Assembly: GCA_943846735.1 (NCBI GenBank)
Contig: OX044364.1
Coordinates: 1-64,000, forward strand
Direction of reading: 5' to 3'
From: CAJQLB01 sp905479065
Lineage (GTDB): Bacteria; Bacteroidota; Bacteroidia; Flavobacteriales; Flavobacteriaceae
DNA length: 64,000 bases
Position numbers and translations under genes: made by a program
Shown: in pieces, positions 8,358 through 18,218 of the stretch
Layout: the number at the start of each line of letters is the position of its first letter
Numbering within the stretch: position 1 is the first letter of the stretch
Notes under the pieces: generated by a model
What the model saw: only the letters and a program-made list of their open reading frames with translations
Databases searched by the model: none
What the model was told of the DNA's origin: nothing

Positions 8358-10592
8358 CTACGAATTTACTTTACCTTTCAAGAGTGTTGCCAATTCTTTA
8401 CCATAATCTATGAAAGCAATTGTTTCATCAGTTCGAGCCAATTTAATTTTATCAAAAATGAATAGTGCTTCACCATTACTTTCTACATGATACATCTGAT
8501 TATTTTCGAAAAAACGAATGACATCTTTTGTAAAAAAATTACGAATTTCTGATTCATTACTTCCAATTAGAAGGAATTTTTTTGAAAAATTTGGATACAT
8601 TTCAAAATTGATATCCTTATAACCCGTAAAGGCCATTACACGATCAAATATCTTCCCGAACATGCCTTCTTTTTCCATAGTGAAAACAGGTATTTTTCTG
8701 TTCAGTTTTAGGATCATTGCTGTGGTATTAAATGTTTCCGCAGTAAAAGCTTGACCTTCATTGAAGGTGATATCGGCAATCTCCCAAGACATATTGGGGT
8801 CTTTATAAGCCCCTTTTAAACAATTATATTTACGCTCAATGGGTCTAATTTCAAAAAAGTGGAATTTCTTGAGATAGATGGTGTTCCAATCAACTTGGCT
8901 GTTGTACTGATAATCTCTCTCAGTTGCTAAGTTTCGTAATCGCTTTTGTCGTTGCGATAATTTGGCTGCAGAACTCGTCAAACTAATTTTTAAAGCTCTG
9001 TTGTGTGTAGAATATGACACATGTGAGTCTAACCCTGTGATAAAGACTTTTCCACCTGCAGCCCTTTGTGTCTTCAAGTACTCGACTAAGTAGTCCATGT
9101 AAGTCATTCCTACCAATCGCGTCTCTGATAAATCAATATTAACATTTGCTCCTGTAGGAATTTGCGCTACCAGTTTGTCAATTTTTAATATACCTAGGAA
9201 ATTTGCAATGCCCCTTATTTTTAAATCGAAACTTCCATCATCAAGTTTTATTAATTTAGTATGCGATTTATATACCATTTTAAAAAACATTGGTATAGAC
9301 AATCTAGCCAAAAGCATGTGGGTTGCTAGCGCTAAGATTAATCCTCCAAGTAAGCCAATTAATAGATTTGTGTAAAGTGTTAAAATCATTGTACCTACAA
9401 AGAAAATGAGTTGCTCGATTCCTTGATTGTAAGCTTGTTTAAAAACTGCAGGAGATGCTAGTTTGAATCCTGTGTAAACTAGTAAAATAGCAAAAGCACA
9501 AAGAGGGACTTGTCTCATTACAGGGCTTAACAATACAATAAATAGGAGTAATAAAAGGCCCTGATACATGTTAGACCACTTAGTTTTAGCACCATTATGA
9601 ATATTGACGGTACTTCGAATAATGACCGCAATAATTGGTAAGCCTCCAATTAAACCAGCAACCATGGTACTTAATCCAATGCCTGTCAAGTCCTTATTTA
9701 AATCTGTCTTTCTTTTGTAGGGGTCAATTTTATCTACTGCTTTAGCAATTGCTAAGGACTCGATACTCGTAATAATCAACATAGAAAATACTGTTGTCCA
9801 AAACTCTATGGTATTAATTTTACTAAAGTTTGGATGCATTATGGAATCCAAAATGGTGTCGGGGATATCCAATAACAAATGTGGTCCCAAATCATATGGC
9901 TTTCCAAAAAATGACAGTGTTTGTTGATCAAAAAAGTTAAAACCATATACAAATGGAATTGAAAGCGCTATTACCCACATAGGAGCAGGTAAAAAATTAA
10001 AAATACGGTAGTTAGTTTTGGAGTGAAATAACAATAAAAATAGCCCTGTCAGAGAAATAATTAAAACAAAAGGATTCGCTTCAGGTAAGTATTTAACAGC
10101 GTCAATGAGATTTTGTATGATACTGGGACTATCTGAATGGGTACCCATGGCAACATGAATCTGCTTGGCAAAAATAATAATTCCGATTGCTGCCAAAATA
10201 CCATGAATGACCGAACTATGAAAGATGTCTGCCAATCTTCCTAATTTTAACAATCCCAATAACATTTGAAGAGCACCGGAAACGACTACAGCTGCTAGCA
10301 CGTAATTAAATGCTTGTCCTGAACCATCATCCATCAATGTTATACCAAGAAGTATGACTCCAATAACCCCTTTTGCTGGACCGTTTACTGATATATGACC
10401 ACCTCTGTAAAGGGTTGTGACAACCCCACCAACCACTGCTGAGAAAATACCCGACATTGCAGGTGCTCCTGCTGCCAAAGCGATTCCTAATGAAAGGGGT
10501 AAGGCAATGAGTGCAACACTCACTGCTGCGATTAAATCAGATTGCCAATTTTCTAGCAATCCCTGAATTCCTTTTTTGGGTATGGTATCCAT
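8358..10592 (-). CDS. SulP family anion transporter with STAS domain
   Basis: A 744-residue inner-membrane transporter. Residues 1 to about 430 carry the SulP fold: N-terminal WQSDLIAAVSVALIALPLSLGIA, NGPAKGVIGVI and a GGLPIIAVIIRSTVNI segment. About 445-530 is a STAS-like domain (NVNIDLSETRLVGMTYMDYL), followed by about 200 further residues of unassigned alpha/beta sequence that is longer than most SulP proteins have. Substrates in the family include sulfate and bicarbonate; the sequence does not decide between them. Single gene, AT-rich leader of about 150 bp. Confidence 0.9.
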   Translation of the reverse strand: MDTIPKKGIQGLLENWQSDLIAAVSVALIALPLSLGIALAAGAPAMSGIFSAVVGGVVTTLYRGGHISVNGPAKGVIGVILLGITLMDDGSGQAFNYVLAAVVVSGALQMLLGLLKLGRLADIFHSSVIHGILAAIGIIIFAKQIHVAMGTHSDSPSIIQNLIDAVKYLPEANPFVLIISLTGLFLLLFHSKTNYRIFNFLPAPMWVIALSIPFVYGFNFFDQQTLSFFGKPYDLGPHLLLDIPDTILDSIMHPNFSKINTIEFWTTVFSMLIITSIESLAIAKAVDKIDPYKRKTDLNKDLTGIGLSTMVAGLIGGLPIIAVIIRSTVNIHNGAKTKWSNMYQGLLLLLFIVLLSPVMRQVPLCAFAILLVYTGFKLASPAVFKQAYNQGIEQLIFFVGTMILTLYTNLLIGLLGGLILALATHMLLARLSIPMFFKMVYKSHTKLIKLDDGSFDLKIRGIANFLGILKIDKLVAQIPTGANVNIDLSETRLVGMTYMDYLVEYLKTQRAAGGKVFITGLDSHVSYSTHNRALKISLTSSAAKLSQRQKRLRNLATERDYQYNSQVDWNTIYLKKFHFFEIRPIERKYNCLKGAYKDPNMSWEIADITFNEGQAFTAETFNTTAMILKLNRKIPVFTMEKEGMFGKIFDRVMAFTGYKDINFEMYPNFSKKFLLIGSNESEIRNFFTKDVIRFFENNQMYHVESNGEALFIFDKIKLARTDETIAFIDYGKELATLLKGKVNS

Positions 10593-10772
10593 GTCTATGT
10601 ATAGTTAAAACGCAAAACTAATGTACTAAAATATTAAATATTTGGAACTATTTATGTGGAATATAAGGTGTTAGTGAAGTAATTTTAAGATAATACATAA
10701 ATTCATTCATAATTATATTTGCTATTGAAATGCAATTAATTGAAATACTCACATTTGATTAAATTATAACTG

Positions 10773-11216
10773 CTATTCTAATTTGTAAATAGTTTCAAAA
10801 TATTCACAAACAATCATCATATCCTCATTAAATGATTCATGAAATGACTCCATTTCTCTTATGTAATAATCTTTATGGACCTTTTTCCAGTAAGCAAGAG
10901 ATTTATCTCCTTCACCTTCTATTTCTACAAATTCAGGAGTGATTTTGTTATAAGGAGTTAACGTTACTTTTTTTATTTCAATAATTGCTTTTGCATTGCC
11001 AGCCCAATCAGTAATGATATGGTGGCTGCCAACTTTAGGTAGTGGTGTATGAGTTTTATTAAACCACCAAAGTGAGGTAGCGGTTGCTCTTTTAATGCCT
11101 TTTAATACTAATTCAGCACATTCATTTGCGTCTTTTTCATTATCGCAGAAATAGAAAGAGTCTGGTTTTACCTTTGTTTTTATGTTCGGATGGTTCTTTA
11201 AGCTTATATTTTTCTT
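10773..11216 (-). pseudogene. ASCH-domain protein lacking its start (truncated)
   Basis: An open frame of 147 codons ending at TAG 10773-10775 that aligns along its length with the intact ASCH protein at 25198-25683: FYFCDNEKDA, CAELV.KGIK.ATATSLWW, EIEGEGD.SL.YWK, MIVCEYF. The frame opens right after a TAG at 11217-11219 and has no ATG until near the C-terminus, so about the first 20 residues and the start codon are missing. It is therefore probably a dead copy, or its 5' end has been replaced. Upstream (11220-11320) are other short unrecognised coding-like scraps. Confidence 0.65.
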
Positions 11217-11321
11217 CTAAATTGTTTTAAAGCATTGTTAGATAATGTAATAACCTTAATGTTATGGGATCTACTGAGCGATTAATCATAATGGCAAGAT
11301 ATTGAGTTTTCTTTAATAATC
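11217..11321. other. Gene debris between two truncated genes
   Basis: About 100 bp lying between the ASCH remnant and the DUF1080 fragment. On the minus strand it can be read as a short segment VITLSNNALKQF..KI ending in a stop, which looks like part of a protein but is too short to place. No promoter or hairpin stands out. Confidence 0.3.
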
Positions 11322-11490
11322 TAAAGTTCTTTAACTTCAATATTTCTCCAACTTACTTTTACATCTCCGCCACTGTGAATTTGCAAGATTATGCCTCCTT
11401 CTCCTTGTCCTATCTTTTGATCTTCGATTTGAATCATCTGAATTCCATTAAGCCAAGAAGTTAATTTAGCATCTTGCATTTTTATTTTTT
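11322..11490 (-). repeat. Partial copy of the DUF1080 gene 3' end (direct repeat)
   Basis: About 165 bp nearly identical to 15458-15627, the 3' end of the intact DUF1080 gene; only a few substitutions are visible (for example ATCTCC for ATTTCC and GAATTC for GAGTTC). The copy keeps the stop and the last 53 codons (MQDAKLTSWLNG ... WRNIEVKEL) and starts immediately after the stop of the BspA-like gene, within the shared string AAATAAAAATGCAAG. The two copies are in the same orientation and bracket the BspA/PLD segment, as expected after insertion or unequal recombination. Confidence 0.9.
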
Positions 11491-14298
11491 TATGATTTTA
11501 TGAGTTGAGGTGTTTACGCCATCTGATAGTTTCAAGAAATAAATACCATTTTCAAAAGCACTTACATCAATACTATTCGTGGTATTTATTTGAATAAGTT
11601 CCTTCCCTAAAACATCATATATAACTACTTCTAATGCTTTTGTATTTCCTTCAATAGAAATAGTATGTGAGGTTGGATTGGGATGTAATTTATAATTGAA
11701 TTTAATATCAGTGATTGATAATAATGCAATAGTAATTTCTCCAATACTCGGTGCTATTGTGGCGATGTCAATATTATTGATATCAGAAATAGTCACATCA
11801 GTAAGAGCAACAGGATACGCACCATCACTTATATTTTGTTCGATGAACACTGGAAGATTTATAATGGACTCTGTACCTATATCTATTGTTGCAGATGAGA
11901 GTGAAAATATGAGCACTCGAAAGGTGTCAGTGGCGATTTCTTGGGCACTTACATTAAAACCATCTAAACGAGATGTCGCACTAATCTCCGAAGCAATTAA
12001 TGTAACTCCATCAGGGAGTACAAAATCAAATTGAAGACCTTTAACAATATCTTCATTGTTAAGATTTATGGCTATAATGTCTGAAGAATTTGGTTCGATT
12101 AAATTATCTTCAACAATTAGGTAATTGATTCCTGCTGAAACATCTTTACTATCTTTTGTGTCTTGAGCAGAAAAAGTATCTGGTGCAAGAATAATATCTT
12201 GTATGCCAAGGACATCCAGTATATTGATAGTATTATCAAAATTAATATTTGCAAAGTCATAGAAGAATGTAGCAGGAGGATTTCCGAAAATATAATCGAT
12301 GGTCGCCAAAATATCGAGAATATTAATATTACTGTCTCCATTGGCATCCCCAGAAGGATCTTCATTGAGAGTAAGTATGCCGTCACCTGTACACAAGTCT
12401 AAAACATTCACATTGTTGATGTCTGATAGTATTAAATCTGTGACAGGAATTACGTAATCGCCGGTTGGAATTGATAAATCTACTACAACAGGTAAGCTGA
12501 TTAAAGAAATATTTCCAGGGGGTATTGTTTCATTAGATAAAGAAAATCCAATGATACGATATACATTATCATTAATGTTGGCGGCTGAAAGATTAAAAGC
12601 CTCAGGGATCTCTAACTTTGTGATTTTTTCGGTGTCAAAAGTAAAGCCCTCAGGAAAATTTATGTCAAATTGAAATCCTTTAATATCTTCTCTCGAATCA
12701 AGAATAATTTCAACATTATTATTAAAATCTAAATAGATATTTGCATCTTTTACTTTTAGACAATTCACACATCCTAAATCAAGACCTTCATCAGTAATGA
12801 TCCAACCATTATTATCTATTAAACTTTGTCTGGCATCTGAACCATTAAAACAATAATTAACGCCAACGGCGCCAAATTGCACATTTTGTTGTACATCTTG
12901 CAGTGACCAACTATTTAATAGCGCATCATAATTATCAGTGGTTAAACCTGAGTTATCAAGCATACTATTCATAAAAAGTACGCTCACCAAATTCCAATTA
13001 GTTAACGGTTGATTAAAGGATGATGCTCCATAAAACATATAACCCATACTAGTAACACTACTAACATCCCAATTAGTTAACGGTTGATTAAAGGATGATG
13101 CTCCATAAAACATATAAGCCATACTAGTAACATTACTAACATCCCAATTATTTAAAGGTTGATTAAAGGATGAGGAATTAGATGGGTTATAAAACATATA
13201 ATCGATATTAGTAACACTACTAACATCCCAATTATCTAATGGTTGATTAAAGGATGAGGCTCTTGAAAATATAGCAAACATATTGGTCACATTACTAACA
13301 TTCCAGTTATTTAAAGGTTGGTTAAATGATGAAGCGCTTCTAAACATAAAAGCCATATTAATGACACTACTAACATCCCAATTATCCAGAGGTTGATTAA
13401 AGGATGAGGCATTATAAAACATAGTATTCATTGCAGTCACACTACTCACATCCCAATTATTTAAAGGCTGATTAAAGGAGGTTGCGTCTCTAAACATTTC
13501 AGCTATATTGGTCACACTACTCACATCCCAATTAGTTAACGGTTGATTAAAGGATGATGCTCCATAAAACATATAATCCATACTAGTAACACTACTAACA
13601 TCCCAATTAGTTAACGGTTGATTAAAGGAGGAAGCAGAAATAAACATCCCACTCATATTTGTCACATTGCTCACATCCCAATTAATAATATTTGCATTAA
13701 AATTTTCTCGAGCTTCAAACGCATATTGCATGTTAGTTACCCGACTTACATCCCAATTTGGCATTGCTCCATATTCGCTAGAGGAGCACATTCCATCAAT
13801 AGGATTAATTGATAAACAAGTGTTTATAGCCTCCTGAAAATTAGCGTCGGTTATGGGTGTTGTACAGCCTGATTCATAATCAATACCACCATCTTCTATA
13901 GCCCAACCATTGTTTACTATCAAACTTTGGCGTGCATCTGCACTGTCATTACAATAATAAACATCTTGTGCCCCAAGTGATACGTCTTGGTTTACTGCTT
14001 GCTGTGACCAACTATTTAAAAGCACATCATAATTATCAGTGGATAAACCTGAGTTATCAAGCATGCCGCTCATATTAGTCACACTACTCACATCCCAATT
14101 GTCCAAAGGTTGGTTAAATGATGCAGCACTTGTAAACATGCCAGTCATACTAGTAACACTGCTAACATCCCAATTATCAAAGGGTTGATTAAATGATGAA
14201 TTATTATAAAACATAAAATCCATACTAATCACCTTACTTGTATTCCAATTATTTACTGATTGATTGAATACTGACCCCTGAGAAAACATGCTTTGCAT
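11482..14298 (-). CDS. BspA-like repeat surface protein, 5'-truncated, T9SS-sorted
   Basis: 938 residues readable. Two blocks of 25-residue BspA/DUF285 repeats (pattern SFNQPL.NWDVSSVT.M..MF..A), each closed by a LDNSGL.TDNYD.LLNSW ... NGW unit, are followed by two cohesin-like beta domains and dockerin-like Ca segments (SGDANGDSNINILD, INFDNTINILD). It ends with a type A type IX secretion sorting domain (LHPNPTSHTISIEG ... FLKLSDGVNTSTHKIIKK). There is no signal peptide: the frame opens inside a repeat, 10 bp after the truncated phospholipase gene. The 5' part has been lost, so the product is probably not exported unless expression is rescued. Confidence 0.85.
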   Translation of the reverse strand: MQSMFSQGSVFNQSVNNWNTSKVISMDFMFYNNSSFNQPFDNWDVSSVTSMTGMFTSAASFNQPLDNWDVSSVTNMSGMLDNSGLSTDNYDVLLNSWSQQAVNQDVSLGAQDVYYCNDSADARQSLIVNNGWAIEDGGIDYESGCTTPITDANFQEAINTCLSINPIDGMCSSSEYGAMPNWDVSRVTNMQYAFEARENFNANIINWDVSNVTNMSGMFISASSFNQPLTNWDVSSVTSMDYMFYGASSFNQPLTNWDVSSVTNIAEMFRDATSFNQPLNNWDVSSVTAMNTMFYNASSFNQPLDNWDVSSVINMAFMFRSASSFNQPLNNWNVSNVTNMFAIFSRASSFNQPLDNWDVSSVTNIDYMFYNPSNSSSFNQPLNNWDVSNVTSMAYMFYGASSFNQPLTNWDVSSVTSMGYMFYGASSFNQPLTNWNLVSVLFMNSMLDNSGLTTDNYDALLNSWSLQDVQQNVQFGAVGVNYCFNGSDARQSLIDNNGWIITDEGLDLGCVNCLKVKDANIYLDFNNNVEIILDSREDIKGFQFDINFPEGFTFDTEKITKLEIPEAFNLSAANINDNVYRIIGFSLSNETIPPGNISLISLPVVVDLSIPTGDYVIPVTDLILSDINNVNVLDLCTGDGILTLNEDPSGDANGDSNINILDILATIDYIFGNPPATFFYDFANINFDNTINILDVLGIQDIILAPDTFSAQDTKDSKDVSAGINYLIVEDNLIEPNSSDIIAINLNNEDIVKGLQFDFVLPDGVTLIASEISATSRLDGFNVSAQEIATDTFRVLIFSLSSATIDIGTESIINLPVFIEQNISDGAYPVALTDVTISDINNIDIATIAPSIGEITIALLSITDIKFNYKLHPNPTSHTISIEGNTKALEVVIYDVLGKELIQINTTNSIDVSAFENGIYFLKLSDGVNTSTHKIIKK
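12950..13690 (-). repeat. 75-bp coding tandem repeats of the BspA block
   Basis: About nine units of 75 bp (25 codons) inside the BspA-like gene, recognisable on the plus strand by GGTTGATTAAAGGA and ACATCCCAATTA. One unit near 13170 carries a short insertion (coding NPSNS). Neighbouring units are almost identical at the DNA level (for example those starting near 13005 and 13080), so unit number could change by slippage or recombination. Confidence 0.85.
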
Positions 14299-14308
14299 GT
14301 TTTCAACA

Positions 14309-15433
14309 TTACCTGTAGGCCTCTATATTGTCTGTCGATGCTAAGCTGTTGGTCATTATTCTAATCTTTACACCGCGATCTACAGCATCCTTAAACAGAT
14401 TTTGAGACAATGAGGAAGTAATTAAATATGGCGTTTGTATATCTAAAGACGATTTGGCATTTTTAATTAAATGAATCAAGGCATCTGTTGAAATACCACC
14501 TCCAGACATACCACTGTTATCATCATTTTTTCCAGGATTATCAGAAATAAATTGTACATCATCTAACCAAACCAAGCCACCTGATGTTTTAATACTATTA
14601 AACGTTGTTGGCAGTGTTGTAATACGTTCTCTTATTTGAGGCCAAAAATTATCTGGATTACAGGCATACTCATGAAGTTTGTCAAATTGATTTTGTGAGG
14701 TAGTGTTTTCGGGAACATCTTTGATAAAACTTGAGACATCTTGACTCAATGGACTTGTCCAAAATTGATCAAAAGATGCCGATACGGTTGTTGACGCTTT
14801 TCCTAATAGTAGAACATCTCTATCTCTAAAATTATACTCATGGTCATAGTCAAAATATTCATCTGCAATATTTCTTCCACCTGTAATGACCACTTGCCCA
14901 TCCACGATAAATGTTTTGTTGTGCATTCGTTGATTTGCCGATCTAAAATTGGTAGTAAATTTCTGTATTTTGCCAAAAATATTTTTACCTAAATTAACTC
15001 CAGGATTATAAATATAAATTTTCACTGTGATGTTTTTATGTGAAGCAAACGTTAAGATGTCCTGAATATCTGCATCTACCATAATATCATCAACAATAAT
15101 TCTAATATTTACTCCCCGATCTGCAGCCCTAACTAAATAATCACATGCAATAAGTCCAATATTATCCATTGAAAAAATAAAGTATTGAATATCGATTGTT
15201 TTTTCAGCATGTTCACTTAACCAAGCTCTGGCAACCATGGAACCGCTTCCATCCTCCAAGACATAAACACCAGTTTTAGTTGCCATTTGCTCTGCAATAT
15301 CCTCGAGCTCCTTGGATAATGTTGTTGTGTCATTGCTATGAATATTTGAACAAAAATCTGTTTCTTGGATTGATTCCTGTGCCATATTGCAGGAACTTAA
15401 CACAAACACTATTAAAATGAAGCGATAATTCAT
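14309..15433 (-). pseudogene. Phospholipase D-family lipoprotein, 3'-truncated
   Basis: 374 residues of a PLD/cardiolipin-synthase-like protein with lipoprotein signal (VFVLSSC). The first HKD half is intact: HNKTFIVDGQVVITGGRN (about residue 170), preceded by DIQYFIF and followed by FDQFWTSP. The second half stops at GVKIRIMTNSLASTDNIEAYR, before the second HKD motif expected in this family (proteins usually about 500 residues). The reading frame ends where the BspA repeats begin (GCCTACAGGTAATG), so a deletion or joining event removed its 3' part and the BspA 5' part. Without the second HKD it should be catalytically dead. Confidence 0.85.
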
Positions 15434-15458
15434 TGTTTTTTGATTTGTCTTTAATTAG

Positions 15459-16055
15459 TTAAAGTTCTTTAACTTCAATATTTCTCCAACTTACTTTTAC
15501 ATTTCCGCCACTGTGAATTTGTAATATTATGCCTCCTTCTCCTTGTCCTATCTTTTGATCTTCGATTTGAATCATCTGAGTTCCATTAAGCCAAGAAGTT
15601 AATTTAGCATCTTGCATTTTTATTTTCATTTTATTCCATTCCCTTTCTTTCAATATGTGCTCTTTATCAGGCGTAGGTTTTATGAGCCAACCACGCCCAT
15701 ATGATTCGTAGACTCCACCGGTATGTTTACCCACTGGAGCAACTTCTACTTGCCAACCATTAACCTTTGTACCGTCAACAGTAGATCTGACAAAGACACC
15801 ACTGTTACCGTTGCTATTTTGTTTGAATTCTAATGTCAATATGAAATCTTTATAATTCTTTACTGTACCTAGATAACCGTATTCTTTGTCATCGCCACTT
15901 TCGCATATTAAGAGTCCTTCCTCAACATACCACTTTTCTGTCCCGTAAATATGCCACCCATCTAAATTTTTTCCATTAAACAGAGAGGAACTCTGTCCAA
16001 AAGATAGAGTAGGTATTAAAAAACTACTTACAATTGTCAATAAAAGATATTTCAT
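15459..16055 (-). CDS. DUF1080 (3-keto-disaccharide hydrolase-type) secreted protein
   Basis: 198 residues with signal peptide (cleavage after LSFGQ) and a single DUF1080 concanavalin-like jelly roll: LFNGKNLDGWHIYG, CESGDDKEYGYLGT, FVLTLEFK-like FILTLEFKQNSNGNSGVFVRS, YESYGRGW and the final GGNVKVSWRNIEVKEL. Proteins with this domain act on sugars (3-keto-glucoside hydrolysis or lyase activity has been shown for some members). Its last 165 bp are duplicated at 11322-11490. It is the intact parent copy. Confidence 0.88.
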   Translation of the reverse strand: MKYLLLTIVSSFLIPTLSFGQSSSLFNGKNLDGWHIYGTEKWYVEEGLLICESGDDKEYGYLGTVKNYKDFILTLEFKQNSNGNSGVFVRSTVDGTKVNGWQVEVAPVGKHTGGVYESYGRGWLIKPTPDKEHILKEREWNKMKIKMQDAKLTSWLNGTQMIQIEDQKIGQGEGGIILQIHSGGNVKVSWRNIEVKEL

Positions 16056-16211
16056 ATTACGTGTTGTTATATATTCATTACGAACGTTCTTATAAATGCC
16101 TGTTTTTCTGATTTTATTTGCTTTAACAAGGCGTTATAATTTTAGTGGTCATGCCACTAATTATTTTAATATGTAAGTCGTTAAAACATAAAAATAAATT
16201 CTGTATAAACT
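16056..16211. other. Intergenic, no gene seen
   Basis: 156 bp AT-rich spacer between two minus-strand secreted-protein genes. Contains only AT-rich sequence that could hold the DUF1080 promoter; no clear hairpin or coding frame. Confidence 0.4.
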
Positions 16212-18071
16212 TTAGTGTTTTACAATCAATTTCTTTGTAATTGTCCCTAGATTATTTTTTATTTTAATATAATAAATACCACTGTTTAAATTCTTGACAC
16301 TAAACTGTAATTTACTAGATGAGGTTGTTACAATATCTACATTTAATCGTTTTCCTATAATATCATAAACGGTTAGATTAGAAATATGATTAAAACTTTG
16401 AATAGTGACTAAATCATTTGTTGGGTTTGGAAATAGTAATACGTTTTTAAATGTTGTTTTATTCAAATCTAAAATATTAGGAACTTCTTTTAATTCCCAT
16501 TGCGCACTTTCCCAACTTGCGTTAATGGAACTGTGCTCTGCATATCCCAAATTATTTTCAATATTCATGTATTGATTCGAAGTAGATGTATTTAGAAACT
16601 TATTATGTGTGCCGTTAACTGTTCTTTTTTCCCAGATCGAACTTGGTGAATCTGAGGCTATCGGTGTACATTCCAATGAGCCAGTTTGGTTTTCCATATG
16701 TATTTTGTCTCCTGAGAATGCATTTTCCAAATAGTAATAGCCATTCCCAGCAATTATTAGTTTCCATTTGAAATTATCATTACTTGTTTCTGAACTATAC
16801 TTAACGACACTTCCATCTTGATATAAATAATTATTATTAAACCTATTCTTTATATAATATAGTTTTTGATCCTCTAAACTTTCAATATTATCCATAAGTG
16901 TTACAGCATCACTTACTTGATAATTTATTAAGTGATTTCTTGCTTGATTTAGCGTGCTTTGAATGTCAGGCACATTTGAATGTGTTTTTCTTAACTGAAA
17001 TAAACGATAGATTTGTTGAAGTTCATATTCAGTATAATTCACGCCTAATTTGGTTTGAAGATTAGTTAACATTTTAAATCCAAATTCATAAGTGGGCTCA
17101 TACATTGTTCCTTCTCCAAAATCATTCCAGGTAACTAATTGTAATGCGTCTATTGAATTTTTATTCTGTATGGCCAAGTCAAGTGTTTGGTTCAATAGTG
17201 TTCCGTTGTTATGGTCTAGATAAAAAAGATTATTTCCCCAACCTCCTTCTTCATAGAAATCTTTAAAACCAGGATAAGCGCAACCCATAGCAAAATTTAA
17301 TGAAGAGGCTGTTGATTGATAGAATGATTGGTTGGCTGAAAGTCCATTTTCTAACACCCAATCATAGCCTCCACTAGCACCATTGCCAACACTATTTATT
17401 GACCAGTATAAGGGAAGAAATACAACATCTTCACCTGCTGCTGTCAAAGCGTAATTCCAATTTGATTCACCAAAAACTTCTATGGGACCAAATACACCGA
17501 AAAGAGGCTTTCCTGAATCAGTTCGTATAAAATTACCTTTTGAAAAATAATTATTTTTCAGATACTCTATGTTGATATAGACATAATCAACAGGATTTAA
17601 GTTGTTTTCGGTTCCAACAAACCTGTCTTCCATGATAACGCTAAAATCCATACCAAGTGCACCTGACTCGGTAACAATAGCGTTGGAATTTTCAAGTAAT
17701 AAATTGATATCTCCATTGGTTCCTACTTCTCCATACCAATTAATCAAAACACCGTCAATTCCACTATATTTCATCAGTAAAAGATGGTATTCAATAACAT
17801 TCGGGTCTTGGCTGTCATATGGACCAATCAATGGGTAATAATGGGAAGCAATCTCTCGTTTATCTATAATGTTGTCAACAATTACATTGGGGTCTTTATT
17901 AGCCATTGTCCAATGAATTCCCCAATTGGTGTTGTAATCTGGAGAATCGAACCAAGGCATATAATGCATATAGACTAGTTTGTCGAATGTTTCAGTCCCT
18001 TGCGAAAAAGCAGTATGAATACATCCTACAATAAATAATATAGAGCAATACTTTAAAAAGACTTTACTCAT
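16212..18071 (-). CDS. GH99-like secreted glycosidase with ricin-type domain and T9SS tail
   Basis: 619 residues. Signal peptide (cleaved after HTAFS Q), then a glycoside hydrolase family 99/71-like barrel: VYMHYMPWFDSPDYNTNWGIHW, HYYPLIGPYDSQDP, KYSGIDGVLINWYG, VTWNDFGEG (about residues 35-340). About 400-530 is a ricin/beta-trefoil-like region (YYIKNRFNNNYLYQDG ... WESAQWELKE). The end is a type A sorting domain (LLFPNPTNDLVTIQS ... GTITKKLIVKH). Expected at the cell surface, acting on alpha-linked glycans; the exact substrate is inference. Confidence 0.85.
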   Translation of the reverse strand: MSKVFLKYCSILFIVGCIHTAFSQGTETFDKLVYMHYMPWFDSPDYNTNWGIHWTMANKDPNVIVDNIIDKREIASHYYPLIGPYDSQDPNVIEYHLLLMKYSGIDGVLINWYGEVGTNGDINLLLENSNAIVTESGALGMDFSVIMEDRFVGTENNLNPVDYVYINIEYLKNNYFSKGNFIRTDSGKPLFGVFGPIEVFGESNWNYALTAAGEDVVFLPLYWSINSVGNGASGGYDWVLENGLSANQSFYQSTASSLNFAMGCAYPGFKDFYEEGGWGNNLFYLDHNNGTLLNQTLDLAIQNKNSIDALQLVTWNDFGEGTMYEPTYEFGFKMLTNLQTKLGVNYTEYELQQIYRLFQLRKTHSNVPDIQSTLNQARNHLINYQVSDAVTLMDNIESLEDQKLYYIKNRFNNNYLYQDGSVVKYSSETSNDNFKWKLIIAGNGYYYLENAFSGDKIHMENQTGSLECTPIASDSPSSIWEKRTVNGTHNKFLNTSTSNQYMNIENNLGYAEHSSINASWESAQWELKEVPNILDLNKTTFKNVLLFPNPTNDLVTIQSFNHISNLTVYDIIGKRLNVDIVTTSSSKLQFSVKNLNSGIYYIKIKNNLGTITKKLIVKH

Positions 18072-18218
18072 GATTTTTTAATTAAAATAATGGTTTGTAA
18101 ATGATTATTGTGTAACAATCAGTTGTGGTTTTTTTTGACGTATACGCAAGTTAATTAATTCGATTGAATTTCCTTAAAGAAATTGCCAAAGCAATTTTAT
18201 TAAATACGTCTAATTTGG

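Noticed and set aside
12950..13690. Regularly spaced repeats resembling a CRISPR array
   Set aside because: The period is 75 bp, in frame, and codes for BspA-type protein repeats; there are no constant repeat/variable spacer units.
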